DNA from: Epilithonimonas xixisoli
Lineage (GTDB): Bacteria > Bacteroidota > Bacteroidia > Flavobacteriales > Weeksellaceae
NCBI RefSeq assembly: GCF_004365655.1
Contig: NZ_SOEO01000001.1
Coordinates: forward strand, 1,452,183 to 1,516,182
Direction: 5' to 3'
DNA: 64,000 bases
Shown here: piece by piece, positions 1 to 8,824 of the stretch
Layout of the letters: every line of letters begins with the position of its first letter
Numbering within the stretch: position 1 is the first letter of the stretch
Program-made: the position numbers and the translations under genes
The notes under the pieces: generated by a model
What the model was told of the DNA's origin: nothing
Seen by the model: only the letters and a program-made list of their open reading frames with translations
Database searches by the model: none

Positions 1-219
1 CTGATATTTGAGAATGAGTTTTATCGTGGGCTCGTCATAGGACTTTAGCTTTTGATTCTGTCTCAAATAATTGTCTTTGAAGAGTTCCTTCTCGATTTCC
101 AGAATGTCTTTTACAATTTTGATGTTATTAATTTTTTTCACCAATTCCTGGGAAACTATCTTTTCTTTGTTTTTGTATTTTATAATGTCGAGATAGATTC
201 TTGTGTAGTTGGGTTTCAT
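1..219 (-). CDS. Partial small DNA-binding-type protein, second gene of an HTH pair (3' end outside window)
   Basis: Reading the minus strand from an ATG at 219 gives 73 codons open to the window edge, beginning MKPNYTRIYLDIIKYKN. It is collinear with the gene at 6092-6451: PNYTRIYLDII matches PDYKRIYTDII, and SYDEPTIKLILKYQ matches SYKESDILHILEYQ. The C-terminal HTH seen in that copy lies beyond the window. It starts 6 bp after the stop of the 226-669 gene, so the two form a translationally close pair. Function is unknown; such pairs are sometimes labelled transposase in Chryseobacterium, but no catalytic domain is visible. Confidence 0.6.
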   Translation of the reverse strand, partial: MKPNYTRIYLDIIKYKNKEKIVSQELVKKINNIKIVKDILEIEKELFKDNYLRQNQKLKSYDEPTIKLILKYQ

Positions 220-225
220 TTCATT

Positions 226-669
226 TTATATTTGGTTGTCAGCATCCTGTTTTTTCATCCATTTGTACAGCGTTGTTTTGGGGATGTTGTATGCTTCCAT
301 AATCTCGGAGAGTGTCTTCTGCTTTGTATTGATGAGTTCCGTTATGTAATCCTTGATTTCCTTTGTGTAGATGTTCTTTCGGAACTGGAGCATCTCATCA
401 TTATTTTTTTTCTTATTATTGTTGTTATACTGACTAATTCCTGCAAACAAAATCAGATGCGTGACATACGGTCTGAAGAAGTCATATTTTGCCAGCTTGC
501 TCCACTTGAGTATTGTCTCAGAATCCAGACTTTTTTTTGCCAACATCTCCTCCACTTCATCATCATCTATTTTGAAGAAATTACAAATCCGCTCTCGGGG
601 TATTTCTCGGTCATCGATAACTTCTTTGATAATGGTTCCGATATGAATGTCTTTCACATTTATTTTCAT
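226..669 (-). CDS. Small HTH protein, first gene of the pair (transposase-like annotation family)
   Basis: The 147-residue protein has an N-terminal region (residues about 1-75) with ICNFFKIDDDEVEEML and a conserved WSKLAKYDFFRPY segment. A polar Asn/Lys linker follows at about 80-90, then a C-terminal HTH-like segment ending IPKTTLYKWMKKQ. The paralogue at 6427-6852 shares FRKNIYTKEI, IPKTTLYKWMKK and the WSKL-YDFFR core. The C-terminal motif resembles the resolvase/Tc1-type HTH used by transposase orfA proteins, but there is no DDE domain. It probably binds DNA as a partner of the downstream gene. Genus-level multicopy behaviour is recalled, not tested. Confidence 0.65.
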   Translation of the reverse strand: MKINVKDIHIGTIIKEVIDDREIPRERICNFFKIDDDEVEEMLAKKSLDSETILKWSKLAKYDFFRPYVTHLILFAGISQYNNNNKKKNNDEMLQFRKNIYTKEIKDYITELINTKQKTLSEIMEAYNIPKTTLYKWMKKQDADNQI

Positions 670-1129
670 AACAGTAAAGTGGTCTGGAATTGCGCGTCAA
701 GTCTTTGACATTTGCACAGGAAAATCGTGGGTTAAAAATTTAAAAATCATTTGTGTTTTTGAATATCGTCTGCTAAATTTTATTGAGATAAAAAATAATT
801 TCCAGCGTCTAATATTTTTGCAAATAAAGCACTAAAAATAGCTAAGAATGCACAACAACATCTCCAAAATTCCGAATTACGCATATCCAAATTAGCAGTC
901 AAGTGACTGGAATACAAATCATTAAATATCAACCAAACTGCACAACCCCAAAACCGGCATTTTTTTAAGTTTAAGCCCCTAATTTTGAATTATCGGAAAC
1001 AAATGATGAAAAATATTAGATAAAAGACATCATAAAAATCAAAATTGATGTTAATTTTTCATTACAACAACTGTATCAATCCCTACGTGGTAGTAATATA
1101 ATTATATCTTTACAAATTATTTAAACTTA
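670..1129. other. Intergenic region, 460 bp, no gene seen
   Basis: AT-rich spacer between a minus-strand HTH gene and the first plus-strand TPR regulator, so it must hold two divergent promoters. No exact TTTG-N19-TAnnTTTG match was found. TATCTTTA at about 1102-1113 is a near-match to the -7 element, upstream of the 1130 gene. No RNA gene or repeat was recognised. Confidence 0.4.
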
Positions 1130-2752
1130 ATGGAATATTTCATCAAAATTCATTTTTCGAATTTCCAAACAACTTTGTCATCTTTAAATATCTCTTACTA
1201 CAATAGAAATAGCCGTACACTTATGGCTATACTATTGACATTTTCTTTTTCTTATTTTTCCGCCCAAAGCAATTCAGATAAAGAAATAGCCGCGCTCTAT
1301 AAATACGAAACACAGCCTACGCCTACCCAACGCTTAAAAATAGGATTCAAAGCCCTTAGAATTGCGAAAGATGCAGATAACGATGACGAGATCAAACGTT
1401 CTTTGGTAACAATTAGTAGCGCCTATTATGAGTTGGGAAAGCATTCCGAAGCCTTCCGATACGCCAAGATGATGGATTCGGAAACGGGAAGCGACAGATT
1501 TCTTTCGAAAATCTATATTGCTCGGGTAAAGTGTTTCTTGTATGAAGATCTTGGAATGGTAGATAAAGCCAAACAAGAAATCAACAGCGCCTTCCAACAA
1601 GCATCGAAATTAGAAAATAAGAACACGGATGACTATTATGAATTGATGGGACTGCTTTGGCGTGATAAAAGTGTGTTTTACACCGATATAGATTCAATTT
1701 TAAAGTATGACCAAAAAAACCTAGATGAGTTTTTAAAATTCAAAAAAACATACAAAGGCTCCAAAAATCTTTCGATGCCTTACAACAATGTCGGCTATGA
1801 TTATCTGCAAAAAGAAGATTTTCCACGCGCTTTGGAACATTATAAAAAAGCAGAATATTACGCACTGAAAGTCAACGACGAGTTCAATTACGCTTTTGTT
1901 TGTCAAAGCTATGGTGAATATTATCAATCCATCGGCAAAACAGAACTTGCTTTGGAGTATTACAAAAAATGTCTCAAGATCGCACAGAAGTTCAACGATT
2001 ACAAGCTCGCATTGGCTGCCACAGATTACATCCGGCAAATCTATCTGAGGGAGGGAGACAAAGAAAACAGAATCAAATACGATCAACTTTTTACCGAGCT
2101 CAATACAAAGATTAATTCCAACAACAAAAAGGAAATCAATGATCTCGTTACCATTATTGAAAAAGAAAAAGACCAAGAGCTCCAGAACTCCAATTCATCA
2201 AAATACCTGATCATTGGCGGACTTGTTTTGATTGCTTTGTTGATTACATTGTATGCGTTTTACCAATACAGAAAAGGTAAAAATGATTACCAAAAGTTTA
2301 ACAATATCATTCAAGATCTGGAAAGTAAATCTGCTTTGGAACTCAAAAATGAAGAGAAACCAGACACTGTAGAAAAGACCGTTGTTGCCTCAAGTATTTC
2401 GGATGAGAAGGAATCTGAGTTAGTCAAAAAATTGAATAATTTTGAAAAGAAAGAGCAGTTTTTGTCATCAGATTTGAGCTTGAGTTCGCTGGCTTCCACC
2501 TTTAACACGAATGTCAATTATCTTTCGAAAATCATCAAAACACATCGAAACCATAATTTCAGCAGTTACACTAATGAATTAAGAATCAATTACATCACAG
2601 AAAAACTGAGAACAAATCCGGAATATCTTAATTATAAAATTGCTTATCTCTCAGAAGAATGTGGTTTTTCATCGTACAGTTCATTCGTCAGTATTTTCAA
2701 GCAACAAACCGGATTGACGCCTTCTAAGTTTATTGAATATCTGAGTAAGTAA
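1130..2752 (+). CDS. Membrane-anchored TPR protein with C-terminal AraC-type HTH
   Basis: 540 residues. A hydrophobic export signal ends FSYFSAQ at about residue 46. The first ATG gives a long polar leader, so the real start may be the ATG at 1223. Residues 50-330 form helical TPR-type repeats (YNNVGYDYLQKEDFPRALEHYKKAEYY). One transmembrane helix lies at about 360-385 (IIGGLVLIALLITLYAF), followed by a charged linker and an AraC-family HTH at about 440-540 (LASTFNTNVNYLSKII, CGFSSYSSFVSIFKQQTG). The topology places the TPR domain in the periplasm and the HTH in the cytoplasm: a one-piece sensor-regulator. First of three tandem paralogues. Targets are unknown. Confidence 0.85.
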   Translation: MEYFIKIHFSNFQTTLSSLNISYYNRNSRTLMAILLTFSFSYFSAQSNSDKEIAALYKYETQPTPTQRLKIGFKALRIAKDADNDDEIKRSLVTISSAYYELGKHSEAFRYAKMMDSETGSDRFLSKIYIARVKCFLYEDLGMVDKAKQEINSAFQQASKLENKNTDDYYELMGLLWRDKSVFYTDIDSILKYDQKNLDEFLKFKKTYKGSKNLSMPYNNVGYDYLQKEDFPRALEHYKKAEYYALKVNDEFNYAFVCQSYGEYYQSIGKTELALEYYKKCLKIAQKFNDYKLALAATDYIRQIYLREGDKENRIKYDQLFTELNTKINSNNKKEINDLVTIIEKEKDQELQNSNSSKYLIIGGLVLIALLITLYAFYQYRKGKNDYQKFNNIIQDLESKSALELKNEEKPDTVEKTVVASSISDEKESELVKKLNNFEKKEQFLSSDLSLSSLASTFNTNVNYLSKIIKTHRNHNFSSYTNELRINYITEKLRTNPEYLNYKIAYLSEECGFSSYSSFVSIFKQQTGLTPSKFIEYLSK

Positions 2753-2845
2753 AAATCCATCGTATAAAGATTATAATGAATAATGCAGGAGAATATTATT
2801 TTGCTATTTATAATCAAAGAGTCTATATTATCATAAAAACTAATA

Positions 2846-4411
2846 ATGTTTAAACCTAAAAAATATTTAACAGCTCTTTTATTTTTAGTATTATCAGTCT
2901 ATACTGCTCAAGATAATTCTACAAAAGAAATTGAAGCATTATATGAAGACAGGCCATTTTCAACACCTGCCGAAGATTTAAAAATTGGATTCAAAGCGCT
3001 TAAGATTGCCATCGCCGCAAATAATGAAGATCAGATAAAAAGTATGTTGTATGAGATATGTGCCGCTTACTATCGTGCTGGGCAATATTCTGAAGCCATG
3101 AAATATGCTGCAAAGATAGACTCAAGACCTGGTAGCGATAAATATTATTCGAAAATTTACATATCCCGTATAAAATTCCATTTATACAAGGATTTTGGAA
3201 TGACAGATAAAGCTAAGTTGGAATTAGATAATGCCTTTAAAAAAGCGTCTAGGCTAGAGAACCAAGATACCGACACCTACCACGAACTGAAAGGCTATCT
3301 TTATCGTGATAAAAGCGAAATGTTTACAGATATAGATTCAATATTAAAATATGATCAAAAAAATCTGGAAGAATTTTTAAAATTCCGAAAACTTTACAAA
3401 AGATTTAGTAATCTATCAATGCCATACAATAATGTAGGTTATGACTATTTACAAAAAGGGAATTTAGATTTAGCACTGTTAAATTATAAGAAGGCTGAAT
3501 ATTATGCATTAAAAGCTGATGATCAATTCAATTACGCATACGTATGTCAAAGCTTTGGTGAATATTATGAAACTCTGGGCAAACCTGATATTGCAGTAGA
3601 GTTTTACAAAAAATGTTTAGCCATTGCGCAGAGGTTTAACGAATATAAATTGGCACTCGCAGCAACAGATTATATCCGGCAGATATATCTTAAACAAGGA
3701 GATAGGGAAAATAGCATAAAATACGATCAATTATTCACCGAATTAACAAATACTGTTAATGTTAATAAAAAAGCTGAATTAAACAAAGTAGTAGCTATTA
3801 TTGAAAAAGAGAAAGATTTGGAGCTTATAAATTCTAACAAGTCAAAATACTGGATCATTGGTTCTCTCCTATTTTTGGGTTCACTAATTTCTATTTTCGC
3901 TGTTTATCTATACAACAAAAACAAAAAAGATTACCTCAAATTCACAAAAGTCATTGAGGAAATGAAAAACAGAGCTGCAACCCAAGTTCATCATACGGAA
4001 AAAGAAGGTGCAAAATCATTATCAACAAATATCTCTGACGAAAAAGAGCACGAACTGATGAAAAAGTTAAACAATTTCGAACGAAAAGAACAATTTCTTT
4101 CCTCAGAAATTAGCTTGGGATCATTAGCTTCAAATTTTAATACGAACGTTAATTACCTCTCCAAAGTCATCAAAAAATATCGGAACCATAATTTCAATAG
4201 TTACATTAATGAATTAAGAATCAATTACATCACAGAAAAACTGAGAACAAATCCGGAATATCTTAATTATAAAATTGCTTATCTCTCAGAAGAATGTGGT
4301 TTTTCATCGTATAGTTCATTCGTCAGTATTTTCAAACAGCAGACCGGATTGACGCCTTCTAAGTTTATTGAATATCTGAGTAAGGAACAATCTAATAATA
4401 ATCAGAATTAA
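2846..4411 (+). CDS. Membrane-anchored TPR/AraC-HTH regulator, second tandem paralogue
   Basis: 521 residues. Signal peptide of about 22 residues (KYLTALLFLVLSVYTAQ), periplasmic TPR-like region to about 330, one membrane helix at about 340-362 (WIIGSLLFLGSLISIFAVYLY), then a C-terminal AraC HTH. It is collinear with the 1130 gene over its whole length (shared LKIGFKAL, YYALK, RLENQDTD-type segments). Protein similarity is moderate in the sensor half and nearly complete in the last 60 residues. About 95 bp separate it from the upstream gene and 11 bp from the downstream one. Its own signal sequence makes the ATG at 2846 convincing. Confidence 0.88.
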   Translation: MFKPKKYLTALLFLVLSVYTAQDNSTKEIEALYEDRPFSTPAEDLKIGFKALKIAIAANNEDQIKSMLYEICAAYYRAGQYSEAMKYAAKIDSRPGSDKYYSKIYISRIKFHLYKDFGMTDKAKLELDNAFKKASRLENQDTDTYHELKGYLYRDKSEMFTDIDSILKYDQKNLEEFLKFRKLYKRFSNLSMPYNNVGYDYLQKGNLDLALLNYKKAEYYALKADDQFNYAYVCQSFGEYYETLGKPDIAVEFYKKCLAIAQRFNEYKLALAATDYIRQIYLKQGDRENSIKYDQLFTELTNTVNVNKKAELNKVVAIIEKEKDLELINSNKSKYWIIGSLLFLGSLISIFAVYLYNKNKKDYLKFTKVIEEMKNRAATQVHHTEKEGAKSLSTNISDEKEHELMKKLNNFERKEQFLSSEISLGSLASNFNTNVNYLSKVIKKYRNHNFNSYINELRINYITEKLRTNPEYLNYKIAYLSEECGFSSYSSFVSIFKQQTGLTPSKFIEYLSKEQSNNNQN

Positions 4412-4422
4412 TTTTTTACACT

Positions 4423-5994
4423 TTGAAATTAAACCATTTTATATTATTTCTCTTTCTCCCGTTTGCAATCCAAACGAAAGCGCAGAACTATACCCGAAAG
4501 CAAATTGACAGTCTGATCGAATCTACCAAAGTTTTATCTGATCAAAAAAAAGCTATAAAAATTGGTCTGGAAGCCTACAAACAAGCTGAAAAACTGAACT
4601 ATGGCAAAGGAAAAATGGATGCCCTAAACAATATCATTTACGAGTATGGATTTATGGGTAATGATAAAAAAACCATCGAGTACTCTAATAAACTTATAAA
4701 AATAGCACAAGAGGAAAAGAATTATTACTACGAAATTCGGGCGATGCTTGGCCTATGCTACGTGTACGTTTATGCAAGTTTTTACCAAAAATCCCAGGAA
4801 ACCGCAGAGGAAGCTGAAAGATTAGCATACAATCTGGAAGGCGATGAATTTTATATGACAATGGGCGAAATCTATCAATTCAAATCCACTCTGGAAGGTT
4901 TCAAAAAAAATATGAAACAGCAATTGTACTCCGACAAAAAGGCGCTGAGCTACTTTTCAGAAATCAAAAAAGCAAACAGAAGAGATCATTTTGTGTTTTC
5001 CCAATATTTGAATATTACAATTTCTTACTTAGACGTCAACAAAAAGGATTCTGCAATCTATTACGCCAGAAAAGCTTATGACTTTTCCAAGATCAATGCC
5101 GATCCTATGAGAAAAATCGAAGCACTATTTGGAATGGCGGATGTCTTTTTCACCATCGATAAAAAAGATAGCGCCATCTACTATTACAAAAAAGTAGCGC
5201 CACTTTTGATTAAAACCCATAATCCTAAAAAGTTAGAAATCGTTTATAACAATATGGCTACGATGTACGAGAAATTGGGCGATACAAAAAACTATATCTA
5301 TTACAGCAAAATGGCCTTAGCGATTACAAAAAACAATCGCGATCTGAAAAAACTTACTGTCAATCAGGTTTCAAACGATATTGTTGCCAATGAAAAAAAC
5401 GAAAAAATAAAACAAATCACTTTAATTGTATCTGGATTTGTCATCCTCATTTTAGCCATTATTTTCTTCACCATAAGACTTTCAATGCGTTACAAAAAAA
5501 TAAAAGAACTTAAAAGAACGACCGAAATCAGTCTGATAGAAAAATACGAGAAGCAACTTCAAGAAAAATTAGAAATTAGAAACAGCGAAAAAGAAACAGC
5601 CAAAGTTTCCCAAATCTCTGACGAAAAAGAACTTGAACTGATGAAAAAACTCAACAACTTTGAGAGAAAAGAACAATTTCTATCCTCGGAAATCACTTTA
5701 GGTTCACTGGCTTCTACTTTCGGAACCAATGTCAATTATCTTTCCAAAGTCATCAAAAAATATCGGGACAACAATTTCAATGGTTATATTAATGACTTGC
5801 GAATCACGTACATTACTAAAAAACTGAGAACAAATCCGGAATATCTCAATTACAAAATCGCTTATCTCTCAGAAGAATGTGGTTTTTCATCGTACAGTTC
5901 ATTCGTCAGTATTTTCAAACAGCAAACTGGTTTGACACCTTCTAAGTTTATTGAATATCTGAGTAAGGAGGAACAAAATGGAAATCAAAAATAG
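4423..5994 (+). CDS. Membrane-anchored TPR/AraC-HTH regulator, third tandem paralogue (TTG start)
   Basis: 523 residues. Translation from TTG at 4423 gives a clean signal peptide (MKLNHFILFLFLPFAIQTKAQ), which supports that start; the preceding gene stops 11 bp upstream. TPR-like repeats cover about 25-310, with a membrane helix at about 333-355 and an AraC-type HTH at about 415-515. The sensor half is clearly different from the two upstream paralogues (no RLENQDTD-type segment), so it probably sees a different partner. The HTH third is almost the same. It ends at a strong hairpin terminator (6020-6052). Confidence 0.87.
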   Translation: MKLNHFILFLFLPFAIQTKAQNYTRKQIDSLIESTKVLSDQKKAIKIGLEAYKQAEKLNYGKGKMDALNNIIYEYGFMGNDKKTIEYSNKLIKIAQEEKNYYYEIRAMLGLCYVYVYASFYQKSQETAEEAERLAYNLEGDEFYMTMGEIYQFKSTLEGFKKNMKQQLYSDKKALSYFSEIKKANRRDHFVFSQYLNITISYLDVNKKDSAIYYARKAYDFSKINADPMRKIEALFGMADVFFTIDKKDSAIYYYKKVAPLLIKTHNPKKLEIVYNNMATMYEKLGDTKNYIYYSKMALAITKNNRDLKKLTVNQVSNDIVANEKNEKIKQITLIVSGFVILILAIIFFTIRLSMRYKKIKELKRTTEISLIEKYEKQLQEKLEIRNSEKETAKVSQISDEKELELMKKLNNFERKEQFLSSEITLGSLASTFGTNVNYLSKVIKKYRDNNFNGYINDLRITYITKKLRTNPEYLNYKIAYLSEECGFSSYSSFVSIFKQQTGLTPSKFIEYLSKEEQNGNQK

Positions 5995-6019
5995 GTAGCT
6001 AACCCAACGCATTAAAATT

Positions 6020-6052
6020 AAAAGGACGAAATCTTCACAATTTCGTCCTTTT
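6020..6052 (+). terminator. Rho-independent-type terminator after the TPR regulator array
   Basis: Perfect 13-bp inverted repeat AAAAGGACGAAAT / ATTTCGTCCTTTT with a 7-nt loop (CTTCACA). The stem itself carries the A and U tracts, so it can act in both directions between the convergent gene sets. Confidence 0.85.
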
Positions 6053-6091
6053 CTAGATCAACTAAATTTAAAATAAATACTAATAACAACT

Positions 6092-6451
6092 TTAATTTTT
6101 AATGACAGCAAACTCATTCGTAAAAATCTTTCTCCACTTAGCAATCGTATTTCTGCTGGTTTTGAAATGGTTGGCTACCTGAATATTGTTTAATTGATGC
6201 GTTTTCTGATACTCCAAAATATGTAAAATATCGGATTCTTTGTAAGACCGGAATTTCTGATTAGACATTTCATTTTCCTTACTGCTTGTTCCAAAAATTC
6301 GCCTGTTCAGTTCCAAAATATCCAAAACGGTCAACTCAGTTTTCTCCAGCAAAGATCTGCAATTCTCTCTGATTCTGGGATTTTTTCTATTGATAATATC
6401 TGTGTAAATCCTTTTGTAATCGGGAACTACATGTTGTATTTTTTCATCCAT
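6092..6451 (-). CDS. Small HTH protein, second gene of the HTH pair (complete copy)
   Basis: 119 residues. N-terminal YKRIYTDII region, basic middle, and a C-terminal HTH at about 75-115 (NNIQVANHFKTSRNTIAKWRKIF), which has the look of a homeodomain-like/transposase orfA HTH. The start overlaps the end of the 6427-6852 gene by 25 bp, so translation is probably coupled. It is the complete homologue of the partial gene at 1-219. No nuclease or integrase residues are visible. DNA binding is a fair inference; the biological role is unknown. Confidence 0.65.
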   Translation of the reverse strand: MDEKIQHVVPDYKRIYTDIINRKNPRIRENCRSLLEKTELTVLDILELNRRIFGTSSKENEMSNQKFRSYKESDILHILEYQKTHQLNNIQVANHFKTSRNTIAKWRKIFTNEFAVIKN

Positions 6452-6852
6452 TTGTATAAAGTTGTTTTTGGAATTCTGTAATCCGACATCACTTGAACTG
6501 CTGTTTTTTCATTATTCTTAATCAAATCCAGAACAAAATCTATAATCTCTTTTGTGTAAATATTTTTGCGAAAAACGGGCAATGCCGAAGGAGAACCACC
6601 ATTCGGTTTCTTGGCAGAAGACGGCGAAAATAGAATCAAATGTTGCGAGTAAACTCGGAAAAAATCATATTCCAACAGCTTGCTCCAGCGCAAAAGCAGA
6701 TTTGCATCCAAACTTTTTGAGTTATACATTCTGTCTAAATCATCCTCCGAACATTTGAAAAAATTACAAATACGCGGTACTTCTACTCCATTTTCGGCAA
6801 CACTTTGTTTGATTAATGAGCCAATGTGTATTTCTTTAAAATCAACTGCCAT
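6427..6852 (-). CDS. Small HTH protein, first gene of the HTH pair
   Basis: 141 residues, paralogous to the 226-669 gene: IHIGSLIKQ, ICNFFKCSEDDLDRMY, LRWSKLLEYDFFRVY, FRKNIYTKEI and a C-terminal IPKTTLYKWMKKYN HTH segment. The Ser/Pro/Gly linker at about 78-92 replaces the Asn/Lys linker of the other copy, so the linker is free to vary while the two ends are conserved. It lies upstream of, and overlaps, its partner. The pair could be a remnant or orphan of an insertion sequence, or a regulatory pair. No terminal inverted repeats were found around either copy. Confidence 0.65.
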   Translation of the reverse strand: MAVDFKEIHIGSLIKQSVAENGVEVPRICNFFKCSEDDLDRMYNSKSLDANLLLRWSKLLEYDFFRVYSQHLILFSPSSAKKPNGGSPSALPVFRKNIYTKEIIDFVLDLIKNNEKTAVQVMSDYRIPKTTLYKWMKKYNM

Positions 6853-6926
6853 TTTACATTTTTTATAACACCTTTCAAAAAATTAGAAGAGATCAATTAT
6901 ATTCTCGAAACAGATTCCTGCGATGA

Positions 6927-7346
6927 TTAATGAGCTTGGCCGATATCCAGACGGTCAAATTTCCCATCCGTATTTTGATGAAACTTAAAGAAAACTCTGA
7001 ATGTTCCCCAATTTCCGGCTTTGAAGTTTCCGTAGATATCTTTTCCATCATTTTCCACCTTATCGATGGTCAGGAATTTTTCTTTTCCCAAAGCTGTTGC
7101 AAAGAAACTTTTGAAATCTATTTTGTTCTCATCATCCGTCATCGTCGGATTTTCTGTAAAGTAAGAGTACCAGATTTTGTCTCCAGAATCGAGTGCTTCT
7201 ATGGCTTTTCTTACGTTGTTGTTTGTGATTTTATCCAAATTCATCGTTTTATGTTTTTGATTAATGATTTTCTTCTCTTCTTTTTTCTGTGCACAGGCTG
7301 ATATGAAAAGACAACTGCTTATCAAAATGGAAAATAGTTTTCTCAT
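6927..7346 (-). CDS. Small lipoprotein of unknown function
   Basis: 139 residues with a lipoprotein signal (MRKLFSILISSCLFISAC, Cys at about 18), then a Lys-rich stretch and a compact domain (GDKIWYSYFTENPTMTDDENKIDF, GNWGTFRVFFKFHQNTDGKFDRLDIGQ). The alternation of aromatic strands resembles an NTF2/SnoaL-type fold, but this is a guess. Its ATG overlaps the stop of the DoxX-like gene by 4 bp, so the two are co-translated. It probably faces the periplasm, tethered to a membrane. Confidence 0.7.
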   Translation of the reverse strand: MRKLFSILISSCLFISACAQKKEEKKIINQKHKTMNLDKITNNNVRKAIEALDSGDKIWYSYFTENPTMTDDENKIDFKSFFATALGKEKFLTIDKVENDGKDIYGNFKAGNWGTFRVFFKFHQNTDGKFDRLDIGQAH

Positions 7347-7702
7347 AAAGAAGTTCCATTTTTAAGCGGATGTTGTAAGTAAATGATGACTAGATTAATC
7401 ATTAGAAAAGGTAATTCTACCAAAACTCCTTTCAAATCTCGATTCAAAAGATGGAAACAAATGATTAGCAATATCCCCGCAGCCATTAGAAAATTTCCCC
7501 AAACAAAGGTCTTTGGAAAAAGAATCATTATTGCGGCGATGATGGTAATGGCACCATTTACAGCCAAAGCAGTCTTGTTGAATCCCCATTTGCTGAACAT
7601 ATCCAGCATCTCCTGCTTTCCGGAAAACATGGCATAGCCTTGCTTAGTTCCCATAAATACAGCGGTGAGAATCAGTATGGAATTGATTATTCTTAATATC
7701 AT
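7343..7702 (-). CDS. DoxX-like small membrane protein
   Basis: 119 residues with four predicted membrane helices: about 1-20 (IINSILILTAVFMGTKQGYAM), 45-62 (ALAVNGAITIIAAIMILF), 68-86 (GNFLMAAGILLIICFHLL) and 92-110. The length and the pattern of short loops fit the DoxX/DoxD-like family. Members are quinone- or redox-associated in some bacteria and mostly uncharacterised. Its stop overlaps the start of the following lipoprotein gene. Confidence 0.65.
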   Translation of the reverse strand: MILRIINSILILTAVFMGTKQGYAMFSGKQEMLDMFSKWGFNKTALAVNGAITIIAAIMILFPKTFVWGNFLMAAGILLIICFHLLNRDLKGVLVELPFLMINLVIIYLQHPLKNGTSL

Positions 7703-7774
7703 CTGTGTGAGTTTTTTAGAGAAGAAAAATAGATAATTGATCTTAAAGCCAATTATCCATTAGTTTCAAGTTGA

Positions 7775-8143
7775 TTATCTTGTGGTATAACCACCATTAG
7801 CAAAAATAGTTTGCCCTGTGATCCACCAACCATCTGTTACAAGAAATTCCACCAAAGGAGCAATATCTCTAATATCTGTCAGTCCGCCCAAAGCAGCCGC
7901 AGATTTGTGATAGGCAACCGCGTCATCGCTTTCCTGTCCGTAGAAAAATGGCGTATCCACTGCTCCCCGAGCCTGAACCTCAGCTAGAGTTTTTTCACTT
8001 TCTGTACGTGAACTTTCGCTGTTGTAATGTATTGCTAATTTTGCACCTTTTGCCGCAAAATCTCTGCTTAATAATCCGCCAAGGTTTTTACCACCTCCGG
8101 CAATTAAGACAACTTTTCCTTTTACATTGTGTTGATTTGACAT
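7775..8143 (-). pseudogene. SDR oxidoreductase with internal in-frame deletion
   Basis: From the ATG at 8143 the product is about 122 residues; classical short-chain dehydrogenases are about 250. The N-terminus keeps the Rossmann motif as AGGGKNLGG, with strand 2 (KLAIHYNS). The C-terminus is the usual end of the family (DIAPLVEFLVTDGWWITGQTIFANGGYTTR). Between them EVQARGA runs straight into VDTPFFYGQE, a segment that normally follows the active site. About 120 residues carrying the NNAG motif, catalytic Ser and YxxxK are missing without loss of frame. The product cannot be a working SDR. An upstream in-frame ATG at 8173 adds ten hydrophobic residues and is less likely. Confidence 0.75.
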
Positions 8144-8286
8144 TGTATTTTTTTTTATAATTATCAAATACAATAATCCACATTAAAAGCCATTTTCGTA
8201 CGCTTATTTTTTATTCATATGGAATGTTTTCAGAAATTATTCCAATCTTAATCAATTAGTTAACAACTGATAATCAATTAGTTAAA

Positions 8287-8802
8287 TTAAGGTTTCCAAA
8301 AAGACCAAACGGTGCCGTTATATACTGCTAGTTGTTTTTTGGTTGTATCATACACCATCATTCCAGAAGCAGGATTAATGATATTAAGATGCGGACTTGC
8401 CACTCTTGGAAGGATCATCGCTTTGTCGGTATCTGTCAATACCAAAATTCCATTGGTAGAATCTGCTCCATTTGTTCCTATTCCGGTTTTAGCGGTTGTA
8501 AGTTCTGTTTTGGTTTGCTGAATGGCAATATCAGATTTACCTGTTATATCTACTGAAAGATCAAACCAATCATTATTACCCTTTAGATATTTTACTTTGT
8601 GATCTGTATTATCAAATATCACAGAACCGTTTTCTGTAATACCAGACTTTTCCTCAACATAAGGCAAAATAATTCCCTTATTTTCAGCATCTGTAAATTC
8701 CAGAGATACTGAAGTGTTAGTTATGGTTGTTTTGCCTATGGCAATCTGTGATTTGGCAGTTATTGCTGTGAAGCACATTAAGATTAATAAACTATTTTTC
8801 AT
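8287..8802 (-). CDS. Secreted protein with a short C-terminal surface module
   Basis: 171 residues with a signal peptide (MKNSLLILMCFTAITAKSQ). Two similar blocks follow: SLEFTDAENKGIILPYV...GSVIFDNTDHKVKYL and GILVLTDTDKAMILPRV...SGMMVYDTTKKQLAVYNG. The second block matches the last 30 residues of the 840-residue protein at 12642-15164 (EGMMVYDITNKCLKIY). Blocks of this type are common at the ends of exported Flavobacteriia proteins. It is last in a row of four minus-strand secreted proteins, 22 bp after the previous gene. Function unknown; a surface or matrix component is likely. Confidence 0.75.
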   Translation of the reverse strand: MKNSLLILMCFTAITAKSQIAIGKTTITNTSVSLEFTDAENKGIILPYVEEKSGITENGSVIFDNTDHKVKYLKGNNDWFDLSVDITGKSDIAIQQTKTELTTAKTGIGTNGADSTNGILVLTDTDKAMILPRVASPHLNIINPASGMMVYDTTKKQLAVYNGTVWSFWKP

Positions 8803-8824
8803 TGTATGTGTTTTAAATTTTATT

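Noticed and set aside
52..708. Plus-strand open frame of 218 codons
   Set aside because: It is antisense to the HTH gene at 226-669 and the partial gene at 1-219, both of which have a homologous pair at 6092-6852. The plus-strand frame is Phe/Val-rich and resembles nothing.
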